Below are positions 53,554 to 62,711 of a stretch of DNA of 64,000 bases, in pieces; position 1 is the first letter of the stretch; each line of letters opens with the position of its first letter. The translations under genes and the position numbers were made by a program. The notes beneath the pieces are model-generated. The model was not told the origin of the DNA. It saw only the letters and a program-made list of their open reading frames with translations, and did no database searches. The DNA comes from an uncultured Lachnospiraceae bacterium (GTDB taxonomy: Bacteria > Bacillota > Clostridia > Lachnospirales > Lachnospiraceae): positions 1 through 64,000 of the forward strand of contig CADCMM010000001.1 in assembly GCA_902802515.1 (NCBI GenBank). Reading direction: 5' to 3'.

Positions 53554-53740
53554 GGGCTGTCATATTAAACGATTTGTTGTATAAATATATCTTTTTGAGA
53601 GCCTCGTCTTGCGTTGGTACTTCCTGGCTGCAAGCCTGTGCGCAGCAGGCAGGTTAGTATCCATTACGCAGGACGGGCAGCGAGAGCGTTCATCAAAAAG
53701 ATATATTTATACATAATATCATTTGATGTGACAGCTCCTT
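53554..53740 (+). repeat. Structured repeat element B (short form of element A)
   Basis: A 187-base inverted-repeat element. The 5' arm from GCTGTCA at 53557 to CTTTTTGA at 53598 pairs with the 3' arm from TCAAAAAG at 53693 to TGACAGCTCC at 53739, a stem of over 40 positions with G-U pairs; its innermost 19 bases (53580-53598 with 53693-53711) are perfect. The core GAGAGCCTC, GGTACTTCCTGGCTGCAAGC, AGCAGGCAGGTTAGTATCC and GGGCAGCGAGAGCGTTC matches element A. Between converging genes; the outer stem may act as a terminator. Confidence 0.78.
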
Positions 53741-53764
53741 GCATTACATCAGAGTTTCCTTAGA

Positions 53765-55132
53765 CTATCGCTTGTCTAACGGCACATACTTCTGATTTTC
53801 GGCGATGCTCAGGTATGCCGGGCGGATGATCTTTCCATTGTTGGCCAGCTCTTCGATACGGTGAGCGCTCCATCCTACGGTACGGGCAATGGCGAAGATA
53901 GGAGTGTAGAGTTCCAGCGGGAGATTCAGCATGCTGTAAACGAAACCGCTGTAGAAGTCTACATTGGCGCTGACACCCTTGTACATTTTAGCCTTGCCTG
54001 AGATGATCTCCGGGGCAAGGCGCTCTACCATACAGTAAAGTTCAAACTCATCGGTTCGGTCCTTCTCGGCTGAGAGCCGTTCTACGAAGGATTTCAGTAT
54101 TTGCGCACGGGGATCGGATAACGAGTATACGGCGTGTCCAATACCGTAGATCAACCCGGAATGATCGAACGCATCGCGATTTAGCACGGCGCCAAGGTAG
54201 TTTCGGACCGCGTCTTCATCTTTCCAGTCAGTCACATGTTCCTTCAGGTCATTCATCATCTTTACAACTTTGATGTTTGCTCCGCCGTGTCTCGGACCTT
54301 TCAGAGAACCCAGAGAAGCGGCAAAGGCAGAGTAAGTATCTGTTCCTGAGGAGGAGACTACATGAGTGGTAAAAGTAGAATTGTTACCACCGCCATGCTC
54401 CATATGAAGCACCAGAGCAATATCCAGAAGGCGCGCCTCCAGCGCGGTGTATTGGCCATCGGCTCGTAAAATACGCAAAATATTTTCGGCGAAAGAAAGC
54501 TCCGGCTCAGGAGTGTGGATGTAGAGACTCTTTCCATTATAATAGTGCTGATAAGTCTGATAACCGTAAACAGAGATCAGGGGCATCATGCTGATCAATT
54601 GAAGACACTGGCGCAGTACATTGGGAATGGAGATATCGTCCGCCTGATCATCAAAGGAGTAGAGGGTCAGCACGCTGCGGGCCAGCACATTCATCATATC
54701 CTGACTGGGAGCATTCATGATGATATCCCGGACGAAATGAGTCGGGAATTTTGTGCGATAGTCAGAAAGAATATCGGAAAATAACTTTAACTGTTTTTTG
54801 TCAGGCAGATTTCCAAACAGCAGCAGATAAGCAATTTCTTCAAAACCAAAGCGCTGTTCGCTGGAAAATCCCTGAACCAGTGTGCGGACATTCTGCCCCC
54901 GATAGTATAGCTGGCCCTCACAGGGAATTTCCTGGTCATCAACCTTTTGTTTCGCAACGATGGTAGAGATCTCTGTGAGACCTGCTACAACACCTTTTCC
55001 GTTCAGGTCGCGCAGACCGCGTTTAACGTCGTATTTCGGATATAATGCAGGATCGATAAGGCTGACGGCCTCGCTCTGCCTGGCAAGTTTTAAAATGTCC
55101 GGTGTGATTTCTGAATAGATATAATTACTCAT
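53765..55132 (-). CDS. gltA: Citrate synthase
   Basis: Condenses oxaloacetate and acetyl-CoA. The 455-residue protein carries the oxaloacetate/CoA histidines in HMEHGGGNNSTF and IYGIGHAVYS, RGLRDLNGKGVVAGLTEIS near the N-terminus, GSLKGPRHGGANIKVVKMM and the catalytic Asp region VDFYSGFVYSML. It is longer than the E. coli enzyme and of the type seen in Clostridia. The ATG at 55132 sits four bases after GGAGGT. Minus strand; extended -10 TGATATAAT is at 55209-55217 (read on the minus strand). Its counterpart pckA faces away from it. Confidence 0.95.
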   Translation of the reverse strand: MSNYIYSEITPDILKLARQSEAVSLIDPALYPKYDVKRGLRDLNGKGVVAGLTEISTIVAKQKVDDQEIPCEGQLYYRGQNVRTLVQGFSSEQRFGFEEIAYLLLFGNLPDKKQLKLFSDILSDYRTKFPTHFVRDIIMNAPSQDMMNVLARSVLTLYSFDDQADDISIPNVLRQCLQLISMMPLISVYGYQTYQHYYNGKSLYIHTPEPELSFAENILRILRADGQYTALEARLLDIALVLHMEHGGGNNSTFTTHVVSSSGTDTYSAFAASLGSLKGPRHGGANIKVVKMMNDLKEHVTDWKDEDAVRNYLGAVLNRDAFDHSGLIYGIGHAVYSLSDPRAQILKSFVERLSAEKDRTDEFELYCMVERLAPEIISGKAKMYKGVSANVDFYSGFVYSMLNLPLELYTPIFAIARTVGWSAHRIEELANNGKIIRPAYLSIAENQKYVPLDKR

Positions 55133-55208
55133 AGGCACCTCCTGTAAATTTATTCTTTCATGAAACATATTGTTTTTACGAAAGGGTCATGGGAAATATT
55201 ATCCGTTA

Positions 55209-55217
55209 ATTATATCA
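55209..55217 (-). promoter_or_regulatory. Extended -10 promoter of gltA
   Basis: Read on the minus strand the sequence is TGATATAAT. No good -35 is seen. Confidence 0.5.
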
Positions 55218-55310
55218 TATATCGAGCGCAAAAACTAATTAAATTAAAGTAAACTTTCTATTCCGCTTTTGTGCGGAGTATTCCAGGGAATCGTTGCGAT
55301 CCACCGGAGG

Positions 55311-55347
55311 TTCTAAGGAAACACTGGTAATCAGTGTTTCCTTAGAA
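55311..55347. other. Perfect 16-bp inverted repeat between gltA and pckA
   Basis: TTCTAAGGAAACACTG (55311-55326) is exactly complementary to CAGTGTTTCCTTAGAA (55332-55347) with a five-base loop. It lies in the divergent control region, has no T-run on either side, and could be an operator or a cruciform-forming element. A smaller hairpin TCCGC...GCGGA lies upstream at 55262-55277. Confidence 0.75.
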
Positions 55348-55401
55348 AATGTAAGAAGCATGGTGTAAGCGAAAACTTTGGGAAATTTTAGACGATTTTT
55401 A

Positions 55402-55429
55402 TTGATTTTCTTCATTTATTATGTATAAT
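55402..55429 (+). promoter_or_regulatory. pckA promoter
   Basis: TTGATT (55402-55407), 16 bases, TATAAT (55424-55429), about 115 bases before pckA. Confidence 0.65.
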
Positions 55430-55544
55430 AGGATAATGGAAGTTGGGAAGATAAGCTTCCCTGAGCAGATATCGTAAGACCTGCATGCGCAGGCAGTTAT
55501 CATAAAAACATATATATTTATGAAAGGAAGAGGTCGAGAGTAAG

Positions 55545-57158
55545 ATGGCAAAGATTGATTTAAGCAAGTATGGCATTACCGGAACGACAGAGATCGTCTA
55601 CAATCCTTCTTATGAACTGTTGTTTGAGGAAGAGACCAAGGCTGATCTGGAGGGTTATGAGAAAGGCCAGGTAAGTGAACTTGGCGCTGTGAACGTTATG
55701 ACAGGTATCTATACCGGACGTTCCCCGAAAGACAAATACATCGTTTTGGATGAGAATTCCAAGGACACCGTTTGGTGGACCACCGATGAGTACAAGAATG
55801 ACAATCATCCCATGAGTGAGGATACCTGGAAGGTTGTTAAAGAAATCGCAAAGAATGAGCTCTCTAACAAGAGACTGTTTGTAGTAGATGCATTCTGCGG
55901 TGCAAACAAAGATACCCGCATGGCAGTTCGTTTTATCGTAGAGGTAGCATGGCAGGCTCACTTCATTAAGAATATGTTCATTCAGCCGACAGATGAGGAA
56001 CTGGAGACTTTCGAACCGGATTTCGTAGTCTACAATGCTTCTAAAGCGAAAGTTGATAATTACGCAGAACTGGGTCTGAATTCCGAGACTTGTGTAGCAT
56101 TTAATATCACCAGCCGCGAACAGGTAATCATCAACACCTGGTACGGCGGAGAGATGAAGAAGGGTATGTTCTCTATGATGAACTACTACCTGCCGCTGAA
56201 AGGCATTGCTTCCATGCACTGCTCCGCAAACACCGATATGAAAGGTGAGAATACAGCTATCTTCTTCGGCCTTTCCGGAACTGGTAAGACCACTCTGTCC
56301 ACCGATCCGAAGCGTCTTCTGATCGGTGATGACGAGCACGGCTGGGACGACAACGGCGTGTTCAACTTTGAGGGTGGCTGCTATGCAAAGGTTATCAATC
56401 TGGACAAAGATTCCGAGCCGGATATCTACAATGCGATCAGAAGAGACGCTCTGCTTGAGAACGTTACTCTGGATGGCGAAGGCAAGGTCGATTTCGCTGA
56501 CAAGAGCGTAACCGAGAATACCCGCGTATCTTATCCCATCGATCATATTGAGAACATTGTTCTGAAGGTGAACCCGGTTTCCGCAGGTCCGGATGCACAG
56601 AACGTAATCTTCCTGTCTGCAGATGCATTTGGCGTACTTCCGCCGGTATCTATCCTGACTCCGGAGCAGACCAAGTATTACTTCCTGTCCGGTTTCACAG
56701 CAAAACTGGCTGGTACCGAGCGTGGAATTACTGAGCCGACCCCGACCTTCTCCGCTTGCTTCGGACAGGCTTTCCTGGAGCTGCATCCGACGAAATACGC
56801 GGAAGAGCTGGTTAAGAAGATGGAAAAGAGCGGTGCTAAAGCATATCTGGTTAACACTGGATGGAACGGCACCGGAAAACGTATCTCCATCAAGGATACC
56901 CGTGGTATCATCGATGCTATCTTAAACGGTGATGTAAACAAGGTTCCGACCAAGAAGATCCCGGTATTTGATTTTGAAGTACCGACTGAACTTCCGGGCG
57001 TAGATACCGGTATTCTGGATCCGCGTGACACCTACGCAGATGCTTCTGAGTGGGATGTAAAGGCTCAGGATCTGGCACAGAGATTCGTGAAGAACTTCGC
57101 AAAATACGAAGGAAACGAAGCTGGTAAGGCACTGGTTGCTGCGGGCCCGAAGGCGTAA
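55545..57158 (+). CDS. pckA: Phosphoenolpyruvate carboxykinase (ATP)
   Basis: Interconverts oxaloacetate and PEP with ATP/ADP, working in gluconeogenesis or in PEP-carboxylating fermentation. The 537-residue protein has [14 protein letters not shown] near residue 60, the kinase-1a P-loop [18 protein letters not shown] near 245, the metal-binding [22 protein letters not shown] and the adenine-binding [29 protein letters not shown] precedes ATG 55545. Codon use and its consensus-like promoter suggest high expression. Confidence 0.97.
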   Translation: MAKIDLSKYGITGTTEIVYNPSYELLFEEETKADLEGYEKGQVSELGAVNVMTGIYTGRSPKDKYIVLDENSKDTVWWTTDEYKNDNHPMSEDTWKVVKEIAKNELSNKRLFVVDAFCGANKDTRMAVRFIVEVAWQAHFIKNMFIQPTDEELETFEPDFVVYNASKAKVDNYAELGLNSETCVAFNITSREQVIINTWYGGEMKKGMFSMMNYYLPLKGIASMHCSANTDMKGENTAIFFGLSGTGKTTLSTDPKRLLIGDDEHGWDDNGVFNFEGGCYAKVINLDKDSEPDIYNAIRRDALLENVTLDGEGKVDFADKSVTENTRVSYPIDHIENIVLKVNPVSAGPDAQNVIFLSADAFGVLPPVSILTPEQTKYYFLSGFTAKLAGTERGITEPTPTFSACFGQAFLELHPTKYAEELVKKMEKSGAKAYLVNTGWNGTGKRISIKDTRGIIDAILNGDVNKVPTKKIPVFDFEVPTELPGVDTGILDPRDTYADASEWDVKAQDLAQRFVKNFAKYEGNEAGKALVAAGPKA

Positions 57159-57175
57159 TACGATAAGCATGAGGA

Positions 57176-57204
57176 AGAGCTGCCGCAATGCGGCAGCTCT
57201 TTTG
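57176..57204 (+). terminator. Terminator after pckA
   Basis: AGAGCTGCCGC pairs perfectly with GCGGCAGCTCT across AAT and is followed by TTTTG. Confidence 0.9.
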
Positions 57205-57265
57205 TCGTGAAAATGATATTTAAAGGGAAATGTGAAATTAATCAGTGATTCCATAGAATTTTTTA

Positions 57266-57294
57266 TTGTAAATCCGCGTAGACTGGGGTATACT
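57266..57294 (+). promoter_or_regulatory. Promoter of the candidate 6S RNA
   Basis: TTGTAA (57266-57271), 17 bases, TATACT (57289-57294), giving a start near 57301. Confidence 0.8.
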
Positions 57295-57300
57295 ATAGTT

Positions 57301-57513
57301 AATAATTCAACCTGGGGTGTGCGACAATCCTGTTATTTTGAACCTACATTTACTTTTATGGGATTCTTATATCGCTGTTGTTGATGCCATGCCTCCATAG
57401 AGTGGAAGGCAGAGATAGCGGCTGCGGTTACCCACCTAGCTTTGCTAGGAGTCAAAATATAGGAAACGGCACTTTGGGGGTTAAGGAGAGGGCATGATTC
57501 ATGTCCTCTTTTC
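57301..57513 (+). ncRNA. ssrS: Probable 6S RNA
   Basis: A roughly 210-base RNA with its own promoter and terminator and no coding frame. The ends AACC and GGTT and GTGTGC and GGCAC can close a long irregular stem; the top holds a TGCCTCCA-TAGAG-TGGAAGGCA hairpin, and a small CCTAGC-TTT-GCTAGG hairpin sits on the 3' side of the central region, features seen in Firmicute 6S RNAs. It ends at AGAGGGCATG-ATT-CATGTCCTCT plus a T-run (57487-57513). 6S RNA binds the housekeeping RNA polymerase. Identification is by overall pattern, not by alignment. Confidence 0.6.
57487..57513 (+). terminator. Terminator of the candidate 6S RNA
   Basis: A ten-base-pair stem with a three-base loop ending in four T residues. 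It lies upstream of the true start of the SpoIID-like gene. Confidence 0.8.
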
Positions 57514-57563
57514 ATATACTGAATCTGTATGAAGAGAGCGATTCTTCAAAGAGGATGGGATAT

Positions 57564-58892
57564 ATGAAAATTAAACTTTGGACATGTGTGATCACTGTGA
57601 TAATTGCCGCAGTGATGCTGCGATATTATGCCGTGGATTACGGGAAACAACAGCAGACGATAGCAGAGGATGTCGTACCTATTATTGGCGTGTTAATAAA
57701 AAATGATGATTTTATGGGAGATTTTCATGAGTGTTTAAAAATAACCGGGACGGGAGAATTTTACAGAGAAGTAAACGGGAAAAGGGAGGTCTATCCGGCG
57801 GGCAGGGTAATTACAGAGAAACGAGATGTTTCAGGAGATGCGACGGAAGAGAACTTGGACGAAGCAGTTATATACGGTTCCTGTGATGATTCTGGTGAGC
57901 TGGTTATCTGCAATTTAAAACGTTTCGAGGAGCAGCCATCCTATCGGGGAATCCTAAAAATCACTTCAGCCGAGAAGGGCTATCTTGTAATCAATGAACT
58001 TTCATTGGAAGAATATCTTCCTGCGGTGGTATCCAGTGAAATGTCCGCTTCCTTTCCGGAGGAGGCGCTGAAAGCTCAGGCGGTCTGTGCCAGGACCTAC
58101 GCTGTGAAACGGATGCAGGAGCATACGGATAGATATTACGGTGCGATTTTAGATGACAGTATGGAAAATCAAGTGTATAATAACATCCATAGTGATGCAG
58201 TGACAAAGCAGGCGGTGGAGGATACTGCCGGTATGATTCTGATGGAAGAAGATGCTCCGGCGGATATTTACTATTATTCTACTTCCTGCGGTGCGACGGG
58301 GGAAGATCTGTTTGACAATGAAGATAACTTCAGCCAATTCTTGCGTCAGGGCAGAGAGGATGACCTGGAGAAGGAAGAAGCTTGGTATCGTTGGAACGCA
58401 TCGGTTTCTTCAGAAAAAATCTGTGGTAACCTAAAAGAAATGAATGTGGAACCTCCCGGCCAAGTGCTGAAATTGAATATATTGGAGCGGACCCAGAGCG
58501 GACAGGTTACAGCACTTCAGATTGAAGGAACTGACGGTTCGGTTCGCATGAATGGAGAGTATGAGATACGGCAAGCGCTGGCAACCAAAAGCATTGTGCT
58601 TCAGGACGGGAGTAATTGCAGCTCCCTGAATCTGCTTCCCAGTGCCTGGTTTGTGATAGATGATGAGTATGCGGATGATGAAACGGAAAAGAAAGAAGAT
58701 GATCTGGAGAATACAGTGTTCCTTCTGACAGGCGGAGGATTTGGACACGGAAACGGGATGTCTCAGAATGGAGCAAAATGTATGGCTCTCGCGGGAAATA
58801 CATGGCAGGAAATACTGGAAGCCTATTATCCGGAATTTCAGATCAAAAACATGCAAAGGATAGAAAACATTGAAGGGAAAGAAACAGATTAA
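57564..58892 (+). CDS. SpoIID/LytB domain protein
   Basis: A 442-residue protein with a transmembrane anchor near residues 4-23 and a SpoIID/LytB domain: YLPAVVSSEMSASFPEEALKAQAVCARTYAVKRM near residue 155 holds the conserved Glu, followed by DSMENQVYNN and, at the C-terminus, GFGHGNGMSQNGAKCMAL. SpoIID is a lytic transglycosylase used in spore engulfment; LytB-type members act in vegetative wall turnover. The ATG at 57564 follows GAGGATGGG; the longer frame would begin inside the 6S RNA terminator. Its stop overlaps the TTG start of the next gene. Confidence 0.87.
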   Translation: MKIKLWTCVITVIIAAVMLRYYAVDYGKQQQTIAEDVVPIIGVLIKNDDFMGDFHECLKITGTGEFYREVNGKREVYPAGRVITEKRDVSGDATEENLDEAVIYGSCDDSGELVICNLKRFEEQPSYRGILKITSAEKGYLVINELSLEEYLPAVVSSEMSASFPEEALKAQAVCARTYAVKRMQEHTDRYYGAILDDSMENQVYNNIHSDAVTKQAVEDTAGMILMEEDAPADIYYYSTSCGATGEDLFDNEDNFSQFLRQGREDDLEKEEAWYRWNASVSSEKICGNLKEMNVEPPGQVLKLNILERTQSGQVTALQIEGTDGSVRMNGEYEIRQALATKSIVLQDGSNCSSLNLLPSAWFVIDDEYADDETEKKEDDLENTVFLLTGGGFGHGNGMSQNGAKCMALAGNTWQEILEAYYPEFQIKNMQRIENIEGKETD

Positions 58893-59715
58893 CCTTATAT
58901 TGAAATTTATGAAGAAAATGAAATATGATCGTATTGATGTGTACGCAGCTCAGGCGAGTTTTTACACCATCATGAGTGCGATCCCTATTTTGATGTTGAT
59001 GTTTACCTTACTGAAATTTACTCCTCTCACCCAGGAGATGGTGATGGAAGTGCTGGGTAGAATCGTGAACGAGGATATTATGTCCAGAGTGCAGGAAATT
59101 GTAGGAAACGTATATCATGGCTCAATTACGCTGGTGTCCTTTGCGGCGGTGTCACTTTTCTGGGTTTCCGGCAAAGGAATTCTGGGCTTGATGAATGGAC
59201 TGAATAATATTCACCGGCTAAAAGAGAACAGAAACTATTTTCTGCTTCGTATCCGGGCATCGGCCTATACAGTGCTGATGGTGGTGGCGTTTATCCTGGC
59301 AGCGGCGATATTGGTGTTTGGATTCCGGTTTCAGTCCTACCTGAGCGGTTTGTTCCCCCTTCTCGAAAAATATCAGGATATTTTGATCTATCTGCAGACA
59401 CTGATCGCCCTGTGTCTGCTAATGCTGATTTTTACTGCGCTGTATGTATTTTTGCCTAACCGGGTAAAAACCTTTGTCAGTCAGTTCCCGGGCGCGGTGT
59501 TTGCTACCCTGTCGTGGTGTATTTTTTCGTATTTCTTTTCTATCTATTTAAGTTACGCGAAGAATATGTCTGTCATTTACGGCGGGCTTGTCACCTTAGT
59601 AGTGTTAATGCTTTGGCTTTACAGCTGCATGTATCTGTGGTTTATCGGAGCCGAGATCAATGCCTATATGGAAAACCCGGACAGCTTTGAAGATGAGAAT
59701 TGGCCGCGATATTAG
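58870..59715 (+). CDS. YihY/BrkB-family membrane protein
   Basis: A 281-residue membrane protein of the YihY (virulence factor BrkB) family, with about six transmembrane helices, the N-terminal DVYAAQASFYTIMSAIPILML segment and the C-terminal LYSCMYLWFIGAEINAYME signature. The role is poorly defined (once called RNase BN; not a nuclease). A TTG start at 58870 is suggested by AAAGGA eight bases upstream, with ATG 58909 as the alternative. Overlaps the end of the SpoIID-like gene. Confidence 0.87.
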   Translation: MKGKKQINLILKFMKKMKYDRIDVYAAQASFYTIMSAIPILMLMFTLLKFTPLTQEMVMEVLGRIVNEDIMSRVQEIVGNVYHGSITLVSFAAVSLFWVSGKGILGLMNGLNNIHRLKENRNYFLLRIRASAYTVLMVVAFILAAAILVFGFRFQSYLSGLFPLLEKYQDILIYLQTLIALCLLMLIFTALYVFLPNRVKTFVSQFPGAVFATLSWCIFSYFFSIYLSYAKNMSVIYGGLVTLVVLMLWLYSCMYLWFIGAEINAYMENPDSFEDENWPRY

Positions 59716-59748
59716 AAATAATGGGGCGAACATGTCAACAAAAAGTAC

Positions 59749-59777
59749 TTGACATACCTTTGGGTTTCGTGTACACT
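59749..59777 (+). promoter_or_regulatory. ylxM-ffh promoter
   Basis: TTGACA (59749-59754), 17 bases, TACACT (59772-59777), 18 bases before the ylxM start codon. Confidence 0.8.
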
Positions 59778-59794
59778 ATCCAAGGTGATGACAG

Positions 59795-60139
59795 ATGGAG
59801 AAGATAGTTCAGCAGACATTGCTGTTTGATTTCTACGGAGAACTGCTTACGAAGCACCAGCAGCGGATCTATGAGGATGTGGTATGCAATGACATGTCCT
59901 ACAGCGAAGTTGCTGCTCAGCAGGGTGTGAGCCGTCAAGGCATTCATGACCTAATCAAGCGGTGCAACAGGCAGTTAGAAGAATATGAGGCGAAACTTCA
60001 TCTGGTGGAAAAGTTTCTGGATATCCAGGGGAAAGTCCGGGACATGCGCCGTGAGATGGAACTGGCGGAAAGGGAAGAACGGATGCCGGATATACAGGCG
60101 ATCATTCAGATTTCCGATGAGATTTTGGAGGAGCTTTGA
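59795..60139 (+). CDS. ylxM: YlxM-type DNA-binding protein
   Basis: A 114-residue helix-turn-helix protein, related to sigma-70 region 4 (QTLLFDFYGELLTKHQQRIYEDVVCNDMSYSEVAAQQGVSRQGIHDLIKRC). It is regularly encoded just upstream of ffh in Firmicutes and is thought to affect the SRP pathway. It overlaps the ffh region by a few bases and is co-transcribed with it. Confidence 0.93.
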   Translation: MEKIVQQTLLFDFYGELLTKHQQRIYEDVVCNDMSYSEVAAQQGVSRQGIHDLIKRCNRQLEEYEAKLHLVEKFLDIQGKVRDMRREMELAEREERMPDIQAIIQISDEILEEL

Positions 60140-60141
60140 CG

Positions 60142-61491
60142 ATGGCTTTTGATAGTTTAACAGAAAAATTGCAGAATGTATTTAAAAGCCTTCGTGGAAA
60201 AGGCAGACTGACGGAGGCGGATGTAAAGGCGGCGTTGAAAGAAGTTAAGATGGCTCTTCTGGAAGCGGATGTCAGCTTCAAAGTGGTGAAGCAGTTTATG
60301 AAAGCCGTACAGGAGAAAGCCATCGGTCAGGATGTGATGAACGGTCTTAATCCAGCTCAGATGGTGATCAAGATCGTCAATGACGAGATGGTAGCCCTGA
60401 TGGGGTCTGAGACGACGCAGCTGGTCCTGAAACCGGCCGGCGAAGTGACCGTCATCATGATGATGGGACTGCAGGGTGCCGGTAAGACGACGACCACGGC
60501 CAAACTTGCCGGAAAGTTGAAGAGCAAAGGACGCAGACCATTGTTGGCGGCCTGTGATGTATATCGCCCGGCGGCGATAAGGCAGCTCCAGATCAATGGT
60601 GAAAAGCAGGGCGTGGAGGTCTTTTCTCTGGGAGATAAGGAAAAACCGGCCAACATTGCCAAAGCTGCTGTGGAGTATGCGAAGGATCACGGATTAAATG
60701 TTGTATTTCTGGATACGGCGGGGCGGCTTCATGTGGATGAAGACATGATGCAGGAACTGCAGGAAATCAAAGAGACGGTCAGTGTGGATCAGTGTATTCT
60801 GGTGGTAGATGCCATGACCGGTCAGGACGCAGTGAATGTGTCAGAGATGTTCAACGAAAAGATTGGTATTGACGGAGTAATCCTGACGAAACTGGACGGT
60901 GACTCCAGGGGCGGAGCAGCACTTTCTATCAAGGCCACCTGCGGTAAACCAATCCTGTATGTGGGTATGGGAGAAAAACTCAGCGACCTGGAACAATTTT
61001 ATCCGGATCGCATGGCTTCCAGAATACTGGGAATGGGCGATGTGATGACATTGATTGAAAAAGCCCAGGAGCAGATCGATGAAGAGAAGGCCAAAGAGAT
61101 GGAGCAGAAGCTGAAGAGGGCGTCCTTTGGTTTCGATGATTATCTGGAGAGTATGAACCAGATGAAGAAAATGGGCGGCATCTCCAGTATCCTGAGTATG
61201 ATGCCCGGTATGGGGGGTGGTCAGCTAAAGCAGATCGAGGATGCGATGGATGAAAAACTGATGGCCAGAACCGAGGCGATCATCCTCTCTATGACACCGG
61301 CGGAACGGGCTAATCCCGACATTTTAAATCCATCCAGAAAACAGCGTATTGCAAAGGGCGCCTGCGTGGATATCAGCGAAGTAAACCGGCTGGTGAAGCA
61401 GTTTGAGCAGAGCCGAAAGATGATGAAACAGTACGGCGGCATGCTCAGCGGAAAAGGCGGCAAGATGGGAAGATTTAAACTTCCGTTTTAA
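60142..61491 (+). CDS. ffh: Signal recognition particle protein Ffh
   Basis: A 449-residue SRP GTPase that directs membrane proteins to the Sec translocon. N domain (residues 1-95), G domain with MGLQGAGKTTTTAKLAGKL (G1) near residue 110, DTAGRLHVDED (G3), TKLDGDSRGGAAL (G4/G5), and a Met-rich M domain (MKKMGGISSILSMMPGMGGG) that binds SRP RNA and signal sequences. GAGGAG precedes ATG 60142. Followed by the ribosomal protein cluster. Confidence 0.97.
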   Translation: MAFDSLTEKLQNVFKSLRGKGRLTEADVKAALKEVKMALLEADVSFKVVKQFMKAVQEKAIGQDVMNGLNPAQMVIKIVNDEMVALMGSETTQLVLKPAGEVTVIMMMGLQGAGKTTTTAKLAGKLKSKGRRPLLAACDVYRPAAIRQLQINGEKQGVEVFSLGDKEKPANIAKAAVEYAKDHGLNVVFLDTAGRLHVDEDMMQELQEIKETVSVDQCILVVDAMTGQDAVNVSEMFNEKIGIDGVILTKLDGDSRGGAALSIKATCGKPILYVGMGEKLSDLEQFYPDRMASRILGMGDVMTLIEKAQEQIDEEKAKEMEQKLKRASFGFDDYLESMNQMKKMGGISSILSMMPGMGGGQLKQIEDAMDEKLMARTEAIILSMTPAERANPDILNPSRKQRIAKGACVDISEVNRLVKQFEQSRKMMKQYGGMLSGKGGKMGRFKLPF

Positions 61492-61527
61492 CATTGTATA
61501 ACTGCCCGGAAACAATGCAAACTATTT

Positions 61528-61556
61528 TTGACATGGTTCTGAGCTGTTAATATAAA
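61528..61556 (+). promoter_or_regulatory. rpsP operon promoter
   Basis: TTGACA (61528-61533), 17 bases, TATAAA (61551-61556), 38 bases before rpsP. Confidence 0.75.
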
Positions 61557-61594
61557 TCTATGTAGTAAATACAGGAACACAGGAGGTGAAAAAG

Positions 61595-61840
61595 ATGGCA
61601 GTAAAGATCAGATTAAGAAGAATGGGACAGAAGAAAGCTCCTTTCTATAGAATTGTTGTAGCTGATTCCAGATCTCCGAGAGATGGTAAATGTATCGAAG
61701 AAATCGGTACTTACAATCCGAATACGGATCCCAGCGAGTTCAAGATCAACGAGGAACTGGCTAAGAAGTGGCTTGCAAACGGCGCTCAGCCGACCGAGGT
61801 TGTCGGAAAGCTCTTTAAGGCAGCAGGTATCGAAAAATAA
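61595..61840 (+). CDS. rpsP: 30S ribosomal protein S16
   Basis: An 81-residue protein with the universal start [36 protein letters not shown] lies just before the ATG at 61595. First gene of the rpsP-khpA-rimM-trmD-rplS set. Confidence 0.98.
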   Translation: MAVKIRLRRMGQKKAPFYRIVVADSRSPRDGKCIEEIGTYNPNTDPSEFKINEELAKKWLANGAQPTEVVGKLFKAAGIEK

Positions 61841-61890
61841 TACAATTCAACAGGTAACTGTGAAAAATACAGTTACAGAGGTGTGCAGAG

Positions 61891-62121
61891 ATGAAAGAGT
61901 TAGTGGAAGTAATTGCAAAGTCTCTAGTCGATAATCCGGAGGAAGTAGTAGTTACCGAAAAGGATAACGGAAAATCGATTCTGATTGAATTGAAGGTAGC
62001 ACCTACAGATATGGGTAAAGTTATCGGAAAACAGGGAAGGATCGCACAGGCAATCCGTTCCGTTGTAAAAGCTGCGGCATCCCGCGATGACAGGAAAGTG
62101 ATCGTGGATATTTTGCAGTAA
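61891..62121 (+). CDS. khpA: KH-domain RNA-binding protein KhpA
   Basis: A 76-residue single KH domain with the GXXG motif in MGKVIGKQGRIAQAIRSVVKA. Forms a complex with KhpB (Jag) and binds RNA in Gram-positives. Its place between rpsP and rimM is standard. Confidence 0.95.
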   Translation: MKELVEVIAKSLVDNPEEVVVTEKDNGKSILIELKVAPTDMGKVIGKQGRIAQAIRSVVKAAASRDDRKVIVDILQ

Positions 62122-62207
62122 GCAGTTTGGAATCCCGGCGGTTACCAGAACGGATACGCTTCTGGAGGCTGCCGGGTTTGTTGTTTACGCGAACAGGAGA
62201 GCAATTC

Positions 62208-62711
62208 ATGAATGATTTTTTACAGGTGGGTGCTATCACAAGTACTCATGGACTTCAAGGGGAAGTCAAGGTGTTTCCTACTACGGACGATCCGAAACGT
62301 TACAGCCGTTTGAAACAAGTATGGCTGGATACAGGAAAAGAGAAAATAGAACTGGAAGTAGAGAAGGTTCGCTATTTCAAACAGTTTGTTATTGTGAAGT
62401 TTCGGGGTCTGAATCACATTGAGGATGTGGAAAAATATATCCGGAAAAATCTTTATGTAACAAGAGAAAACGCGGTGAAACTGAAAGAAAATGAATATTT
62501 TATCGCCGATCTTATCGGCCTTTCTGTGATAGATGATGAGGGAAAGAAACTTGGGGCTTTGACGGATGTGTTATCTACCGGGGCTAATGACGTCTATGTG
62601 GTTACAGAGGGAGAACGGGAGATCCTGATTCCGGCTATCCGTCAGTGCATCCTGCAGGTGAATATAGAAGAAGGTTTCATGAAAGTACATCTGCTGGAGG
62701 GACTGCTATGA
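62208..62711 (+). CDS. rimM: 16S rRNA processing protein RimM
   Basis: A 167-residue 30S maturation factor. The N-terminal RimM domain (VGAITSTHGLQGEVKVFPTTDDP) is followed by a PRC-barrel domain (LIGLSVIDDEGKKLGALTDVL, YVVTEGEREILIPAI). The ATG at 62208 follows AGGAGAGCAATTC. It overlaps trmD by four bases. Confidence 0.97.
   Translation: MNDFLQVGAITSTHGLQGEVKVFPTTDDPKRYSRLKQVWLDTGKEKIELEVEKVRYFKQFVIVKFRGLNHIEDVEKYIRKNLYVTRENAVKLKENEYFIADLIGLSVIDDEGKKLGALTDVLSTGANDVYVVTEGEREILIPAIRQCILQVNIEEGFMKVHLLEGLL

Noticed and set aside
57501-57563. Longer N-terminus for the SpoIID-like protein
   Set aside because: It would begin inside the 6S RNA terminator and lacks a ribosome binding site; the start at 57564 has one.
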